DNA of 64,000 bases from Falsiroseomonas sp051433165 (lineage in GTDB: Bacteria; Pseudomonadota; Alphaproteobacteria; Acetobacterales; Acetobacteraceae). Under the pieces are notes generated by a model. That model was not told the DNA's origin and did no database searches. It saw only the letters and a list, made by a program, of their open reading frames with translations. The position numbers and the translations under genes were made by a program. The stretch spans positions 1-64,000 of the forward strand of contig NZ_JBHMFS010000002.1 in assembly GCF_051433165.1 (NCBI RefSeq). The letters run 5' to 3'. Positions 7,794 to 16,757 of this stretch are shown one piece after another. Every line of letters begins with the position of its first letter. Position 1 is the first letter of the stretch.

Positions 7794-8663
7794 ATGACAG
7801 ATCCAGGTGGCGCATCCGGCGCCGGAAAACGCTGGACGGATCTTCGCAAGCGCGCGCTTTCAGCTGCCGTGCTGCTGCCGGCGGCGCTGGCCTGCATCTG
7901 GTTCGGCGCGGAATCCTTCACCGCGATGGTGGCGCTCGCGGTCGCGGTGCTGACCTGGGAATGGGTGCATCTGTGCGGCCGGAAGACCCGCGCCTTTCCA
8001 GGGCTCGCGGTGCCCCTGGTGGTGCTGGCCGCGGGCACGCTGGCGGTGATGAACCAGGTGCGCGCCGGGCTGGTGGTTCTGCTGGCCGGCTCCGCCATCA
8101 CCTGGCTCGGCGTGGCGCGCATGGGCCGGCGCGCGGGCGTGACGCAGCCGGCGCGGCGGCTGGCGGCGGGCGTGCTGTATATCGGCTTGGCCGGCCTCGC
8201 GCTGATCGAGCTGCGCTATGACAATGAGGCCGGGCGCGGCAATGTGCTGTTCGTCTTCATCGTGGTCTGGGCCTCCGATATCGGCGCCTACATGGCCGGC
8301 CGGGCCTTTGGCGGGCCGAAGCTGGCGCCGGCCATCTCGCCCAACAAGACCTGGTCCGGCGCTCTCGGCGGGCTGGCGGCGGCGCTGGTCTTCGGCGGCG
8401 CCTGCGCGCTGGCCTTCACGCCGGGGGCGGCTTTGACCTCCATCGCTGTCGTGGTGGTGCTGGTGGGCGTGGCCTCGCAGGCGGGGGATCTTCTCGAATC
8501 GGCCATCAAGCGCCATTTCAATGTGAAGGACACGTCCTCCCTCATCCCTGGCCATGGTGGCCTGCTGGATCGGCTGGATGGGGTGCTGGCGGCGGCGCCT
8601 GTTGCGGCGCTGCTGTCCTATGCGCTGGGGCAAGGGCGGCCACTTTGGGGATGGGTCTGGTGA
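7794..8663 (+). CDS. cdsA: Phosphatidate cytidylyltransferase
   Basis: Integral membrane enzyme that makes CDP-diacylglycerol from phosphatidate and CTP, the branch point of phospholipid synthesis. It has 289 residues from ATG 7794 and about seven hydrophobic helices. The family signature is intact near the C-terminus: SAIKRHFNVKDTSSLIPGHG, with the conserved KR, KD and HGG residues. An AFGGPKLAPAISPNKTW loop precedes it, as in other CdsA proteins. Its stop codon overlaps the start of dxr, so the two are probably translationally coupled. Confidence 0.95.
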   Translation: MTDPGGASGAGKRWTDLRKRALSAAVLLPAALACIWFGAESFTAMVALAVAVLTWEWVHLCGRKTRAFPGLAVPLVVLAAGTLAVMNQVRAGLVVLLAGSAITWLGVARMGRRAGVTQPARRLAAGVLYIGLAGLALIELRYDNEAGRGNVLFVFIVVWASDIGAYMAGRAFGGPKLAPAISPNKTWSGALGGLAAALVFGGACALAFTPGAALTSIAVVVVLVGVASQAGDLLESAIKRHFNVKDTSSLIPGHGGLLDRLDGVLAAAPVAALLSYALGQGRPLWGWVW

Positions 8664-9829
8664 CGCGTTCGGTATCCATTCTCGGCAGCACCGGCTCCGT
8701 CGGCCGGTCCACCATGGCGCTGCTGGATGCCGCGCCGGAAGGCGCCTTCCGGGTTGAGGCGCTGGTCGCCAACCGGGATTTCTCGGTGCTCGCCGAACAG
8801 GCCCTGCGCCATCGTGCGCGGCTGGCCGTGGTGGCGGATGAGGCCGCCTATGCCGGCCTGAAATCCGCCCTTGCCGGCAGCGGCATCGCGGTGGCGGCGG
8901 GCCGCGCGGCGGTGGAAGACGCGGCCGCGCGCCCGGCGGATTGGACCATGGCCGCCATCGTCGGCGCCGCCGGGCTGCGCTCCACGCTCGCGGCGCTGGC
9001 CCGTGGCGGCACGCTGGCGCTGGCGAACAAGGAAAGCCTGGTCTGCGCGGCGGAGCTGGTGCTGGCCGTCGCCCGTCAGGGCGCTGCTATCCTGCTGCCG
9101 GTCGATTCCGAGCACAACGCGATCTTCCAGGCGCTCGATGGCCAGGACCCTGCGGGGGTGGAGAAGATCATCCTCACCGCTTCCGGTGGCCCGTTCCGCG
9201 AATGGACGCGGGAGCGCATGGCCCGTGCCACGCCAGCCGAGGCGGTGCGCCACCCGGTCTGGTCCATGGGCGCCAAGATCAGCATCGATTCGGCGACCAT
9301 GATGAACAAGGGGCTCGAGCTGATCGAGGCCGCCCGCCTGTTCCCCGTGCCGGAGGCGCGGATCGAGGTGCTGGTGCATCCGCAGTCGGCCGTGCACGGG
9401 CTGGTGCAGTTCGCCGATGGCTCCCTGCTGGCCCAGCTAGGCACCCCGGATATGCGCACCCCCATCGCCCATGCCCTGGCCTGGCCGAAGCGCATCCATG
9501 TCAGCGCCCCGCGGCTGGATCTGGCCGCCCTCGGCCGGTTGGATTTCGCGGCGCCGGACCCCGTGCGCTTCCCGGCACTGCGCTTGGCGCGGGAGGCCTT
9601 GCAGGCGGGCGGCGGCGCCCCGACTATATTGAACGCAGCGAACGAAGTGGCGGTCGGGATGTTCCTCGACAGCCGCCTTGGCTTCCTGGAGATCGCATCG
9701 GTGGTCGAGGCGACGCTGGAGGGGATGGTAACCGCGCGGGCGGAGGGGCTGGAGGATATCCTGGCACTCGATGCCGCGGCCCGCCGCGCCGCCTCCCGCC
9801 ATGCCGAGGCCCGCGCCGCGGTCAGCTGA
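8660..9829 (+). CDS. dxr: 1-deoxy-D-xylulose 5-phosphate reductoisomerase
   Basis: Converts DXP to 2-C-methyl-D-erythritol 4-phosphate with NADPH, the committed step of the MEP isoprenoid pathway, and so supplies the precursors used by UppS. It has 389 residues if started at GTG 8660, which overlaps the cdsA stop as GTGA and yields the usual MTRSVSILGSTGSVGRST start; ATG 8651 would add three residues. Visible motifs are the NADPH loop ILGSTGSVG, ANKESLV, the flexible-loop ASGGPFREW segment, and the metal/substrate region ISIDSATMMNKGLE. The C-terminal domain is complete. Confidence 0.96.
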   Translation: MTRSVSILGSTGSVGRSTMALLDAAPEGAFRVEALVANRDFSVLAEQALRHRARLAVVADEAAYAGLKSALAGSGIAVAAGRAAVEDAAARPADWTMAAIVGAAGLRSTLAALARGGTLALANKESLVCAAELVLAVARQGAAILLPVDSEHNAIFQALDGQDPAGVEKIILTASGGPFREWTRERMARATPAEAVRHPVWSMGAKISIDSATMMNKGLELIEAARLFPVPEARIEVLVHPQSAVHGLVQFADGSLLAQLGTPDMRTPIAHALAWPKRIHVSAPRLDLAALGRLDFAAPDPVRFPALRLAREALQAGGGAPTILNAANEVAVGMFLDSRLGFLEIASVVEATLEGMVTARAEGLEDILALDAAARRAASRHAEARAAVS

Positions 9830-9836
9830 GATATTT

Positions 9837-9875
9837 GGCGCTTGAGCGCCGCTGGGATTTAGGCGCGTCCGCGCC
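9837..9875 (+). repeat. Pair of GGCGC-N4-GCGCC hairpins between dxr and rseP
   Basis: Two small inverted repeats sit in the 59-base dxr-rseP spacer. Hairpin 1 is GGCGC 9837-9841 with GCGCC 9846-9850, and hairpin 2 is GGCGC 9862-9866 with GCGCC 9871-9875. Each has a four-base loop and each is preceded by ATTT or ATTTA. The 25-base period suggests duplication of one unit. They end three bases before the GGAGA that serves rseP, so they could affect its translation. No U tract follows. Confidence 0.55.
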
Positions 9876-9888
9876 GTTGGAGAGCACC

Positions 9889-10998
9889 TTGGATTTCCTG
9901 CCCGAACCGATCCGCACCATCCTGGCCTTCGTGGTCGTGCTGGGCGTGCTGGTGTTCTTCCATGAGCTTGGCCACTACCTCGCGGCGCGTTGGCGCGGCG
10001 TGCATGTCGAGCGGTTCTCGGTTGGCTTCGGCCGCGCGATCGCCGCCTGGACCGACCGGCAGGGCACCGAATGGCGCATCGGCTGGCTGCCGCTCGGCGG
10101 CTATGTGAAGCTGCACGGCCAGGAACAACCCGAAGACGCGCCGGAATCGGTGCGCGCAGGCTGGCGCCCCGGCCAGACCTTCCACGAAAAGCCGGTGGGC
10201 GACCGCGCCATCATCGTCGCCGCCGGGCCGCTGGCCAATTTCATCCTGGCCGCCCTGATGTTCGCCGCGCTGTACATGACGGTGGGCCAGCCGGCCGCGA
10301 CCACGGCGGTGGGCACGGTGCAGGAAGGCTCCGCCGCCGCCACCGCCGGGCTGCTGCCGGGCGACCGGATCGTCGCGCTGGATGGCCAGGCGGTGATGCG
10401 GTTCGAGGAGGTGCAGCGCCACGTCCAGCCGCGTGCCGGCACCCCGATCGCGGTGACGGTGGAGCGTGACGGCGCCGAGCGGACCCTGACCGCGACCCCG
10501 ATCGCGCGGATGTTGGGCGAGACCTCGGTCGGCATCCTCGGCGTCGGCGCGGCGCCGGCGCAGTTCGAGCGGATGAACCCCTTCAGCGCGGTCTGGGCCG
10601 GCACGGTGCAGACGGCGGACATCACCGTGCAGACGCTGGGCGCCGTCTGGCAGATGATCGCCGGCGGGCGTGGGGCGGAGGAATTGGGCGGGCCGCTGCG
10701 GATCGCGCAGATGTCAGGCCAGGTGGCGGAGCTCGGCATCGCCAGCCTGATCTCCTTCATGGCGGTGCTGTCGGTGAACCTGGCGCTGATCAACCTGTTC
10801 CCCATCCCTGTACTGGATGGCGGCCACCTGATGTTCTACGCGGCGGAGGCGATCCGCGGCCGGCCGCTGCCGGTGCGGGCGCAGGAATATGGCTTCCGCG
10901 CCGGATTCGCACTGCTGATCACGCTGTTCGTCTTCGCAACTTGGAACGACCTTTCGCAATTCGGCCTTTTCCGTTGGGCGGCGGGGCTGTTCGGCTGA
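9889..10998 (+). CDS. rseP: RIP metalloprotease, site-2 protease family
   Basis: Inner-membrane zinc protease that cleaves transmembrane anchors, classically an anti-sigma factor during envelope stress, and clears signal-peptide remnants. It has 369 residues starting at TTG 9889, which has GGAGA five bases upstream and gives the typical start before the first helix; no suitable ATG exists. The zinc motif FFHELGHYLAAR is in the first helix and the third ligand is in the late LFPIPVLDGGHLMFY motif. One PDZ domain (about residues 130-210, AGLLPGDRIVALDG) lies between, fewer than the two of E. coli RseP but usual in alphaproteobacteria. It precedes bamA. Confidence 0.93.
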   Translation: MDFLPEPIRTILAFVVVLGVLVFFHELGHYLAARWRGVHVERFSVGFGRAIAAWTDRQGTEWRIGWLPLGGYVKLHGQEQPEDAPESVRAGWRPGQTFHEKPVGDRAIIVAAGPLANFILAALMFAALYMTVGQPAATTAVGTVQEGSAAATAGLLPGDRIVALDGQAVMRFEEVQRHVQPRAGTPIAVTVERDGAERTLTATPIARMLGETSVGILGVGAAPAQFERMNPFSAVWAGTVQTADITVQTLGAVWQMIAGGRGAEELGGPLRIAQMSGQVAELGIASLISFMAVLSVNLALINLFPIPVLDGGHLMFYAAEAIRGRPLPVRAQEYGFRAGFALLITLFVFATWNDLSQFGLFRWAAGLFG

Positions 10999-11031
10999 GC
11001 GTGCGAAGGCCGAAAATCATAAGGAAATTCA

Positions 11032-11058
11032 GTAGCCGGGCGGTCATGGCCCGGCTAC
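11032..11058 (+). terminator. GC-rich 10-bp hairpin after rseP
   Basis: GTAGCCGGGC at 11032-11041 pairs perfectly with GCCCGGCTAC at 11049-11058 around a seven-base loop, 34 bases after the rseP stop. There is no run of T downstream, so it may be a weak terminator or an mRNA-end-stabilising structure. The rest of the 193-base gap up to bamA is non-coding and could hold a promoter for bamA-skp-lpxD; no strong consensus boxes are visible. Confidence 0.5.
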
Positions 11059-11191
11059 CCGGCCCGCTTCGGCCGCTGGCGCCGGGCAGCCTGCGGTGCA
11101 GGGACTTGGTGGGCACGTCGCCGGGGGTGGCGGCTCCCTGGTCGGTCGGGTAGTCTCCACAGCCTTACTCACCCCCCCGGGGATACACCTC

Positions 11192-13531
11192 TTGGTCGCC
11201 AATCGGCTTCTCCTGCTCGCCGCCACCTGCCTCGTCCCCGTCGGCCTTGCGCTGAACGCGGAAGCGCAGACCCGCGGTCCGCGCACCCCCGCCGCCGCAA
11301 CGCTCCCCGCCTCCGGCGTGGTGCGCGGCATCGATATCGTCGGCAACCAGCGCATCGAGGCGGATACGATCCGCTCCTACATGCTGCTGCAGCCGGGTGA
11401 TCCGTTCGACGCGGACCGGCTGGACCGGAGCCTGCGGACGCTGTTCGCGACCGGCCTGTTCCGGGACGTGACGGTGTCCCGGACCGGGGACCGCATCCGC
11501 GTGACGGTGGAGGAGAATCCGATCGTCAATCGGGTGGCCTTCGAGGGCAACAGCAAGGTCTCCGACGACGTGCTGAGGCCGGAGGTGACGCTGCGCGCCC
11601 GCGCGGTGTTCACGCCGCAGGCGGCCCAGGCGGACCGGCAGCGCATCCTCGATCTCTACGCCCGCCGTGGCCGCTTCGCGGCACGGGTCGAGCCGAAGAT
11701 CATCCAGCTGGACCAGAACCGCATCGACGTGGTGTTCGAGATCACGGAAGGTGAGGCGGCGCTGATCAGCCGCGTCTCCTTCGTCGGCAACACCGCTTTC
11801 TCCGACAGCCGCCTGAAGGATGTGGTCGCGACCCGGGAACAGGCCTGGTACCGCATCCTGTCCACCTCCGACATCTATGACCCGGAGCGGCTGAACTTCG
11901 ACCGCGAACTGCTGCGCCGCTACTATCTGCGCCGGGGCTATGCCGATGTGCAGATCACCGGCGCGGTGGCCGAGCTGGCGCCGGATCGCAGCGGCTTCTT
12001 CGTGACCTACACGATCGATGAAGGCCCCCGCTATCGGGTCGGCAAGGCCGAGATCACCAGCACGCTGCGCGGTGTGGAGCCCGACTCCCTGCGCCGCGAG
12101 CTTTCCGTCTCCGAGGGTGATTGGTACGACGGCGATGCGGTCGAGCGTTCGGTCGAGGCGCTGTCGGATGCCGTCGGCCTGCGCGGCGTGCCCTTCGTGG
12201 AAGTCCGTCCGCGTGTTGTGCGTGACCGTGAAAACCGCCGAGTCGATGTCACCTTCGAGATCGCCGAGGGCGCCCGCGCCTATGTCGAGCGCATCGACAT
12301 CATCGGCAACAGCCGCACTGCGGATCGCGTCATCCGCCGCGAATTCCGCATCGCGGAAGGTGACGCCTTCAACGCCGCGCAGGTGCGCCGTTCGCGCCAG
12401 CGCATCCGCGACCTGGGCTATTTCGGCGGTGCCGAGATCGCGGTGCAGCCCGGCTCCGCGCCGGACCGCACGGTGCTGCAGACGAGCGTCTCGGAACGCC
12501 CGACCGGCGAAATCTCGCTCGGCGGCGGCTTCTCGACCGATGCGGGCCTGCTGACCGATTTCGGCATCCGCGAACGCAACTTCCTCGGCAGCGGCATCGA
12601 TGCCCGGCTGCAGACCTTGCTGGCGCAGCGCCGCACGCAGGTGGATTTCTCGGTCACCGATCCGGCCTTCCTGGACCGCAACCTGGCCGCGGGCGTGGAC
12701 CTTTTCTACATCACGCGGGATCTGCAGGACACGTCGAGCTACTCCGAGAAGCGCGTCGGCGTCGTGCTGCGGGCCGGGTATGAGTTCAACGAGCGGGTCC
12801 GGCAGAACTGGGCCTACAGCCTGGTCCAGCGTGATGTCTTCGACGTGGACCCCACGGCCAGCCGCTTCATCCAGGAACAGTCCGGCGTCACGCTGCTCTC
12901 GCAGATCGGCACCACCCTGTCCTACGACGTGCGTGACAGCCGGATTGAGCCGCGCAGTGGCTACATCGTTCGCGTCGGCACCGATGTCGCGGGTCTCGGC
13001 GGCGATGTCGCCTATGTCCGTTGGCGCGGCGACGTCGCCGGCTACATCCCGCTGGAGCGGATCCTCGGCGCACCCGAATATGTGCTGGCACTGCAGGCCG
13101 GTGTTGGCCTGCTGACCCCCTGGGGCGACCGGCCCGAGCGGATCATCGACCGCTTTTTCCTGGGCGGCGACAATCTGCGTGGCTTCGCCCTGGCCGGTGC
13201 CGGCCCACGCGATATCTCCTCCGCCGGCAATGACGACCCGCTGGGCGGGCGCCTGATCTGGACGCAGACGACGGAACTGCGCTTCCCGCTGCCGCTGCCC
13301 TCCGAGATCGGGTTGATCGGTCGCGCCTTTATCGATGTCGGCTCGCTGTCGGAAACGCCAGTGACCGGGGTTGGTGTGCAGGATGACAGCTCGCCCCGCG
13401 TCGGCGCCGGTGTCGGCATTTCTTGGCGCACGCCGGTCGGCCTGATCAATATCGACATCGCCCAGGCGGTGGTGAAGAAGTCCTACGACGAGACGCAGCT
13501 GGTGCGCTTCGGCTTCGGCACCCGCTTCTAA
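11192..13531 (+). CDS. bamA: Outer membrane protein assembly factor BamA
   Basis: Central beta-barrel component of the BAM complex, which folds and inserts outer membrane proteins. It has 779 residues from TTG 11192, chosen because GGGGA lies eight bases upstream and the protein then begins directly with a signal peptide (hydrophobic core LLLLAATCLVPVGLAL, predicted cleavage after AEA). Five POTRA domains occupy about residues 40-420, the first opening with VRGIDIVGNQRIEADTI, and the rest is a C-terminal 16-strand barrel ending FGFGTRF with a terminal aromatic residue. Upstream in-frame starts would bury the signal peptide. skp follows after 23 bases. Confidence 0.95.
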   Translation: MVANRLLLLAATCLVPVGLALNAEAQTRGPRTPAAATLPASGVVRGIDIVGNQRIEADTIRSYMLLQPGDPFDADRLDRSLRTLFATGLFRDVTVSRTGDRIRVTVEENPIVNRVAFEGNSKVSDDVLRPEVTLRARAVFTPQAAQADRQRILDLYARRGRFAARVEPKIIQLDQNRIDVVFEITEGEAALISRVSFVGNTAFSDSRLKDVVATREQAWYRILSTSDIYDPERLNFDRELLRRYYLRRGYADVQITGAVAELAPDRSGFFVTYTIDEGPRYRVGKAEITSTLRGVEPDSLRRELSVSEGDWYDGDAVERSVEALSDAVGLRGVPFVEVRPRVVRDRENRRVDVTFEIAEGARAYVERIDIIGNSRTADRVIRREFRIAEGDAFNAAQVRRSRQRIRDLGYFGGAEIAVQPGSAPDRTVLQTSVSERPTGEISLGGGFSTDAGLLTDFGIRERNFLGSGIDARLQTLLAQRRTQVDFSVTDPAFLDRNLAAGVDLFYITRDLQDTSSYSEKRVGVVLRAGYEFNERVRQNWAYSLVQRDVFDVDPTASRFIQEQSGVTLLSQIGTTLSYDVRDSRIEPRSGYIVRVGTDVAGLGGDVAYVRWRGDVAGYIPLERILGAPEYVLALQAGVGLLTPWGDRPERIIDRFFLGGDNLRGFALAGAGPRDISSAGNDDPLGGRLIWTQTTELRFPLPLPSEIGLIGRAFIDVGSLSETPVTGVGVQDDSSPRVGAGVGISWRTPVGLINIDIAQAVVKKSYDETQLVRFGFGTRF

Positions 13532-13554
13532 GCATTATCGTGGAAATTCGTCCC

Positions 13555-14334
13555 ATGCGTCTGCGCCATCTTCTTGCGGCCTCGCTGTTGTTCGCGCCGC
13601 CCCTGCTGCTGACCCTGCCGGCCTCGGCGCAGCAGCAGGGCCAGCAGTGGTTCGTCCCGCCCGCGGGGCAGCCGCAGGGCCAGCAGCAGCGGCCGGCCCA
13701 GACGCAGCAGCGGCCGCCGGCCCAGCGCCCGGCGGCGCAGGCCCCGGCTGCCGGCCAGCGCCCGCCCGCGCCGGTCATCGCCATTGTCGATATCCCCGAG
13801 GTGCAGCGCCTGTCCGCCGCCTTCAACCAGGTGCGGGAGGAAATCGAGCGCCGCCGTGCCAAGCTGAACGAGGACCTGCAGGGCGAGCAGGGCCGCTGGC
13901 GCGAGGAACAACAATCCCTCGCCGCCGCCCGCGCCACCCTGGCACCGGAACAGCTTCGCGCGCGGGAGCGTGACCTTCAGGAACGCATCACCGACGCACA
14001 GCGCATCTTCCGCGACCGTTCGCGCGCCATCGACCAGGCGGCGCAGACCGGGCTGCAGCAGATCGAGCAGGCACTGGGCGCCGTGATCCGCCAGGTCGCC
14101 GCCTCCCGCGGGGTGAATATCGTGCTGCCGCGGCCGCTGGTGATCTTCAACGATGCCGCCTTCGACCTGACGGATGAGATCTCCGCGCAGATGAACCGCG
14201 TGCTGCGCAGCGTGAACATGCCGGCCGAGGGCGCCGCGCCCACGGAGGCACCGGCCGGTGGCGCCCCCGCCGCCAATGGCGCGCCGCCGCCGCCGCCACC
14301 GCCGGCCCCCGCGGCGCCCGCGCGACGGAACTGA
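13555..14334 (+). CDS. skp: OmpH/Skp family periplasmic chaperone
   Basis: Periplasmic chaperone that holds unfolded outer membrane proteins on the way to BamA. It has 259 residues from ATG 13555. It has an N-terminal signal peptide (LLAASLLFAPPLLLTLP, cleavage after ASA), then a Gln/Pro-rich low-complexity segment to about residue 78, then the OmpH domain. The domain opens with IAIVDIPEVQRLSAAF and has long charged coiled-coil helices (residues 85-165) that form the tentacles. The Pro/Ala-rich tail with a run of seven prolines is longer than in E. coli Skp. Its place between bamA and lpxD is the standard arrangement. Confidence 0.88.
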   Translation: MRLRHLLAASLLFAPPLLLTLPASAQQQGQQWFVPPAGQPQGQQQRPAQTQQRPPAQRPAAQAPAAGQRPPAPVIAIVDIPEVQRLSAAFNQVREEIERRRAKLNEDLQGEQGRWREEQQSLAAARATLAPEQLRARERDLQERITDAQRIFRDRSRAIDQAAQTGLQQIEQALGAVIRQVAASRGVNIVLPRPLVIFNDAAFDLTDEISAQMNRVLRSVNMPAEGAAPTEAPAGGAPAANGAPPPPPPPAPAAPARRN

Positions 14335-14337
14335 GGC

Positions 14338-15375
14338 ATGGCGGCGGATCCCCGCTTCTTCCCGGCGGGGTCCGCCCTGACCCTGGCCGAGGCCGCGACA
14401 GCGGCCGGGGGTGAACTGGTCGGCGGCGATCCTGCGCTGCGGATTACTGGCGTCGGGCCGCTGCAATCGGCCGGGGCCAGCGAGGTCAGCTTCCTCGACA
14501 ACCGGCGCTACCTGCCGCTGCTGGCGGCAAGCCGCGCCGCCGCGGTGGTGCTGGCGCCGGAGCTGCTGCCCCGCCTGCCAGAAGGCCGCGTGGCGATCGT
14601 GACGAAGCAGGCCTATCTCGGCTTCGGCCGCATCGCGCGCGCGCTGCATCCCGCGCAAGTGGCTCGGCCGGGCATCCACCCGACCGCCGTGGTCGATGCC
14701 ACCGCCACCATCGGCGCCGGGGTGGAGATCGGGCCCTATGCCGTGGTGGCGGCCGCTGCGGAGATTGGCGCGGATTGCATCATCGGTCCGCATGCCGTGG
14801 TCGGTGCCGGCGTGGTGCTGGGGCAGGGCTGCCGCATCGGCGCCCATGCCAGCCTCTCGCATTGCATCGCAGGCCGCTTTGTGGTGCTGCACCCCGGTGC
14901 GCGGGTGGGCCAGGAAGGCTTCGGCTTCGCGGTGACGCCGGAAGGGCGGTTCGAGACGATGCCCCAGCTCGGCCGCGTGCTGCTGGAGGATTTCGTGGAG
15001 ATCGGCGCCAACGCCTGTGTCGACCGCGGCAGCCAGTCCGACACGGTGCTGGGGGCGGGGACGCGCCTCGACAATCTGGTGCAGATCGGCCACAACGTGA
15101 GCACCGGCAAGGGATGCGTGCTGGTGGCCCAGGTCGGAATCTCCGGCTCGACGCGCCTCGGCAACGGGGTGCAGATGGGCGGGCAGGCGGGCATCACCGG
15201 GCATCTCGAAATCGGCGACCGGGCGCAGGTTGCGGCCCAAGCCGGCGTCATGAACAATGTCGGGCCGGGCGAGGTTGTAGGCGGGTCACCCGCCTGGCCA
15301 ATGCGTGAGACGCTGCGCGCCTATGCCACGCTGCGGAAATTGGCAGGCCGACCCACGGCCAAGCCGGCACCATAA
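14338..15375 (+). CDS. lpxD: UDP-3-O-(3-hydroxyacyl)glucosamine N-acyltransferase
   Basis: Third enzyme of lipid A synthesis; it transfers a hydroxyacyl chain from acyl carrier protein to the amino group of UDP-3-O-acyl-glucosamine in the cytoplasm. It has 345 residues from ATG 14338, only three bases after skp. An N-terminal uridine-binding domain (about residues 1-100, with the DNRRYLP motif) precedes a left-handed beta-helix of hexapeptide repeats (HPTAVVDATATIGAGVEIGP onward). The catalytic-type His is in the QIGHNV segment. A short C-terminal helix closes the trimer subunit. Confidence 0.96.
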   Translation: MAADPRFFPAGSALTLAEAATAAGGELVGGDPALRITGVGPLQSAGASEVSFLDNRRYLPLLAASRAAAVVLAPELLPRLPEGRVAIVTKQAYLGFGRIARALHPAQVARPGIHPTAVVDATATIGAGVEIGPYAVVAAAAEIGADCIIGPHAVVGAGVVLGQGCRIGAHASLSHCIAGRFVVLHPGARVGQEGFGFAVTPEGRFETMPQLGRVLLEDFVEIGANACVDRGSQSDTVLGAGTRLDNLVQIGHNVSTGKGCVLVAQVGISGSTRLGNGVQMGGQAGITGHLEIGDRAQVAAQAGVMNNVGPGEVVGGSPAWPMRETLRAYATLRKLAGRPTAKPAP

Positions 15376-15405
15376 TTCGCCTGGGAGCGATCGGAAGACA
15401 GGATC

Positions 15406-15903
15406 ATGGACGCGACCGCAGAGAATACGCCGGCCACCACGGCGGAAGGTCCCGAGGGGGCCGTTGGTGTCTACGACATCGCCCGCATCATGCAGGCCAT
15501 TCCGCACCGCTTTCCCTTCCTGCTGGTGGACCGCGTGGTGGAGATGGTGCCGAATGTCTCGGCCGTCGGTATCAAGAACGTCTCGATCAACGAGAACTTC
15601 TTCCAGGGCCACTTCCCGCAGCACCCGGTCTTTCCGGGCGTTCTGATTATCGAGAGCATGGCGCAGACCGCGGCCGTGCTGGTGGTGGAAACCCTTGGCC
15701 CCAGTGCCCAGGGCAAGCTGGTCTATTTCATGACCGTCGACAGCGCCAAGTTCCGGAAGCCCGTGGTGCCGGGCGACCAGATGCGCGTGCATGTGCGGAA
15801 AGAAAAGCAGCGCGGCAACATCTGGAAGTTCACGGCCGAGGCCAAGGTGGACGGCAAGGTGGTGGCAGAGGCCAGCTACGCCGCCATGATCCTCGACAAG
15901 TGA
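15406..15903 (+). CDS. fabZ: 3-hydroxyacyl-ACP dehydratase FabZ
   Basis: Dehydrates beta-hydroxyacyl-ACP in fatty acid elongation. It competes with LpxA for the hydroxyacyl-ACP pool, which explains the clustering of their genes. It has 165 residues with ATG at 15406 and a 20-residue unstructured N-terminal extension. Hot-dog fold motifs are clear: IPHRFPFLLVDRVVE, and the active-site stretch GHFPQHPVFPGVLIIESMAQ with the catalytic His and Glu. Its TGA overlaps the GTG start of lpxA. Confidence 0.97.
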   Translation: MDATAENTPATTAEGPEGAVGVYDIARIMQAIPHRFPFLLVDRVVEMVPNVSAVGIKNVSINENFFQGHFPQHPVFPGVLIIESMAQTAAVLVVETLGPSAQGKLVYFMTVDSAKFRKPVVPGDQMRVHVRKEKQRGNIWKFTAEAKVDGKVVAEASYAAMILDK

Positions 15904-16757
15904 GCGAAACCGTCCGCGTGGATTCCGACCTCATGCCCGCCTTCATCCACCCCGCCGCCCATGTCGCGGCTGGGGCCCAGATCGGCGCCGGCTGCCATAT
16001 CGGCCCCGGCTGCGTGGTGGGGGCGGAGGCGGTGCTGGGGCAGGGCGTGGAGCTCATCGCCCATGTCGTGGTCGATGGCCGCGTGACGCTGGGCGATGGG
16101 GTGAAGGTCTATCCCTTCGCCACCATCGGCCTGCCGCCGCAGGATCTGAAGTACAAGGGCCAGCCCACCGGCGTGGCCATCGGCGCCCGCACCCAGATCC
16201 GCGAACACGTCACCATCCATCGCGGCAGCACCGGCGGCGATGGCATGACGCGGATCGGCGCCGACTGCCTGGTGATGTGCGTGGCCCATATCGGGCATGA
16301 TTGCCGCATCGGCGACAACGTCATCCTGGTGAACAACGTGATGCTGGCCGGCCATGTGGAGATCGGCGATTTCGCCGTGGTCCAGGGCGGTGCCGCCATC
16401 CAGCAATTCGTCCGCATCGGCCGCATGGCCATGGTGGCGGGCATGTCCGGCGTGGAGCGCAACGTGCTGCCCTACAGCCGCGTGAAGGGCTTCCGCGCCA
16501 AGCATGCGGGCCTCAACACCATCGCCATGCGGCGCCGCCTCGGGCTCAGTAAGGACCAGGTGGTGACCGTGGCGCGCGCTGTGCATGATCTGTATCGCGG
16601 CGGCCGGCCGGATGACGCGGTCGACAGTGTCGCCGCCGCCTATCCGGGCAACGCCCTGGTGACGGAAATCCTGGCCTTCACCCGCAACCGCGGCCGCCAC
16701 GGCCTGATCCCATTCGGCCGCTACGGCGATGAGGAGGAAGGCGCGGAGGGCGCGTGA
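15900..16757 (+). CDS. lpxA: UDP-N-acetylglucosamine O-acyltransferase
   Basis: First enzyme of lipid A synthesis, adding a hydroxyacyl chain from ACP to the 3-OH of UDP-GlcNAc. It has 285 residues starting at GTG 15900, overlapping fabZ by four bases; an internal ATG at 15933 is less likely because of this coupling. The left-handed beta-helix is built from hexapeptide repeats (IHPAAHVAAGAQIGAGCHIG). IREHVTIHRGS and the catalytic-His region AHIGHDCRIGDNVILVNN are typical. The C-terminal helical part (KGFRAKHAGLNTIAMRRR) matches LpxA rather than LpxD. Confidence 0.97.
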   Translation: MSETVRVDSDLMPAFIHPAAHVAAGAQIGAGCHIGPGCVVGAEAVLGQGVELIAHVVVDGRVTLGDGVKVYPFATIGLPPQDLKYKGQPTGVAIGARTQIREHVTIHRGSTGGDGMTRIGADCLVMCVAHIGHDCRIGDNVILVNNVMLAGHVEIGDFAVVQGGAAIQQFVRIGRMAMVAGMSGVERNVLPYSRVKGFRAKHAGLNTIAMRRRLGLSKDQVVTVARAVHDLYRGGRPDDAVDSVAAAYPGNALVTEILAFTRNRGRHGLIPFGRYGDEEEGAEGA

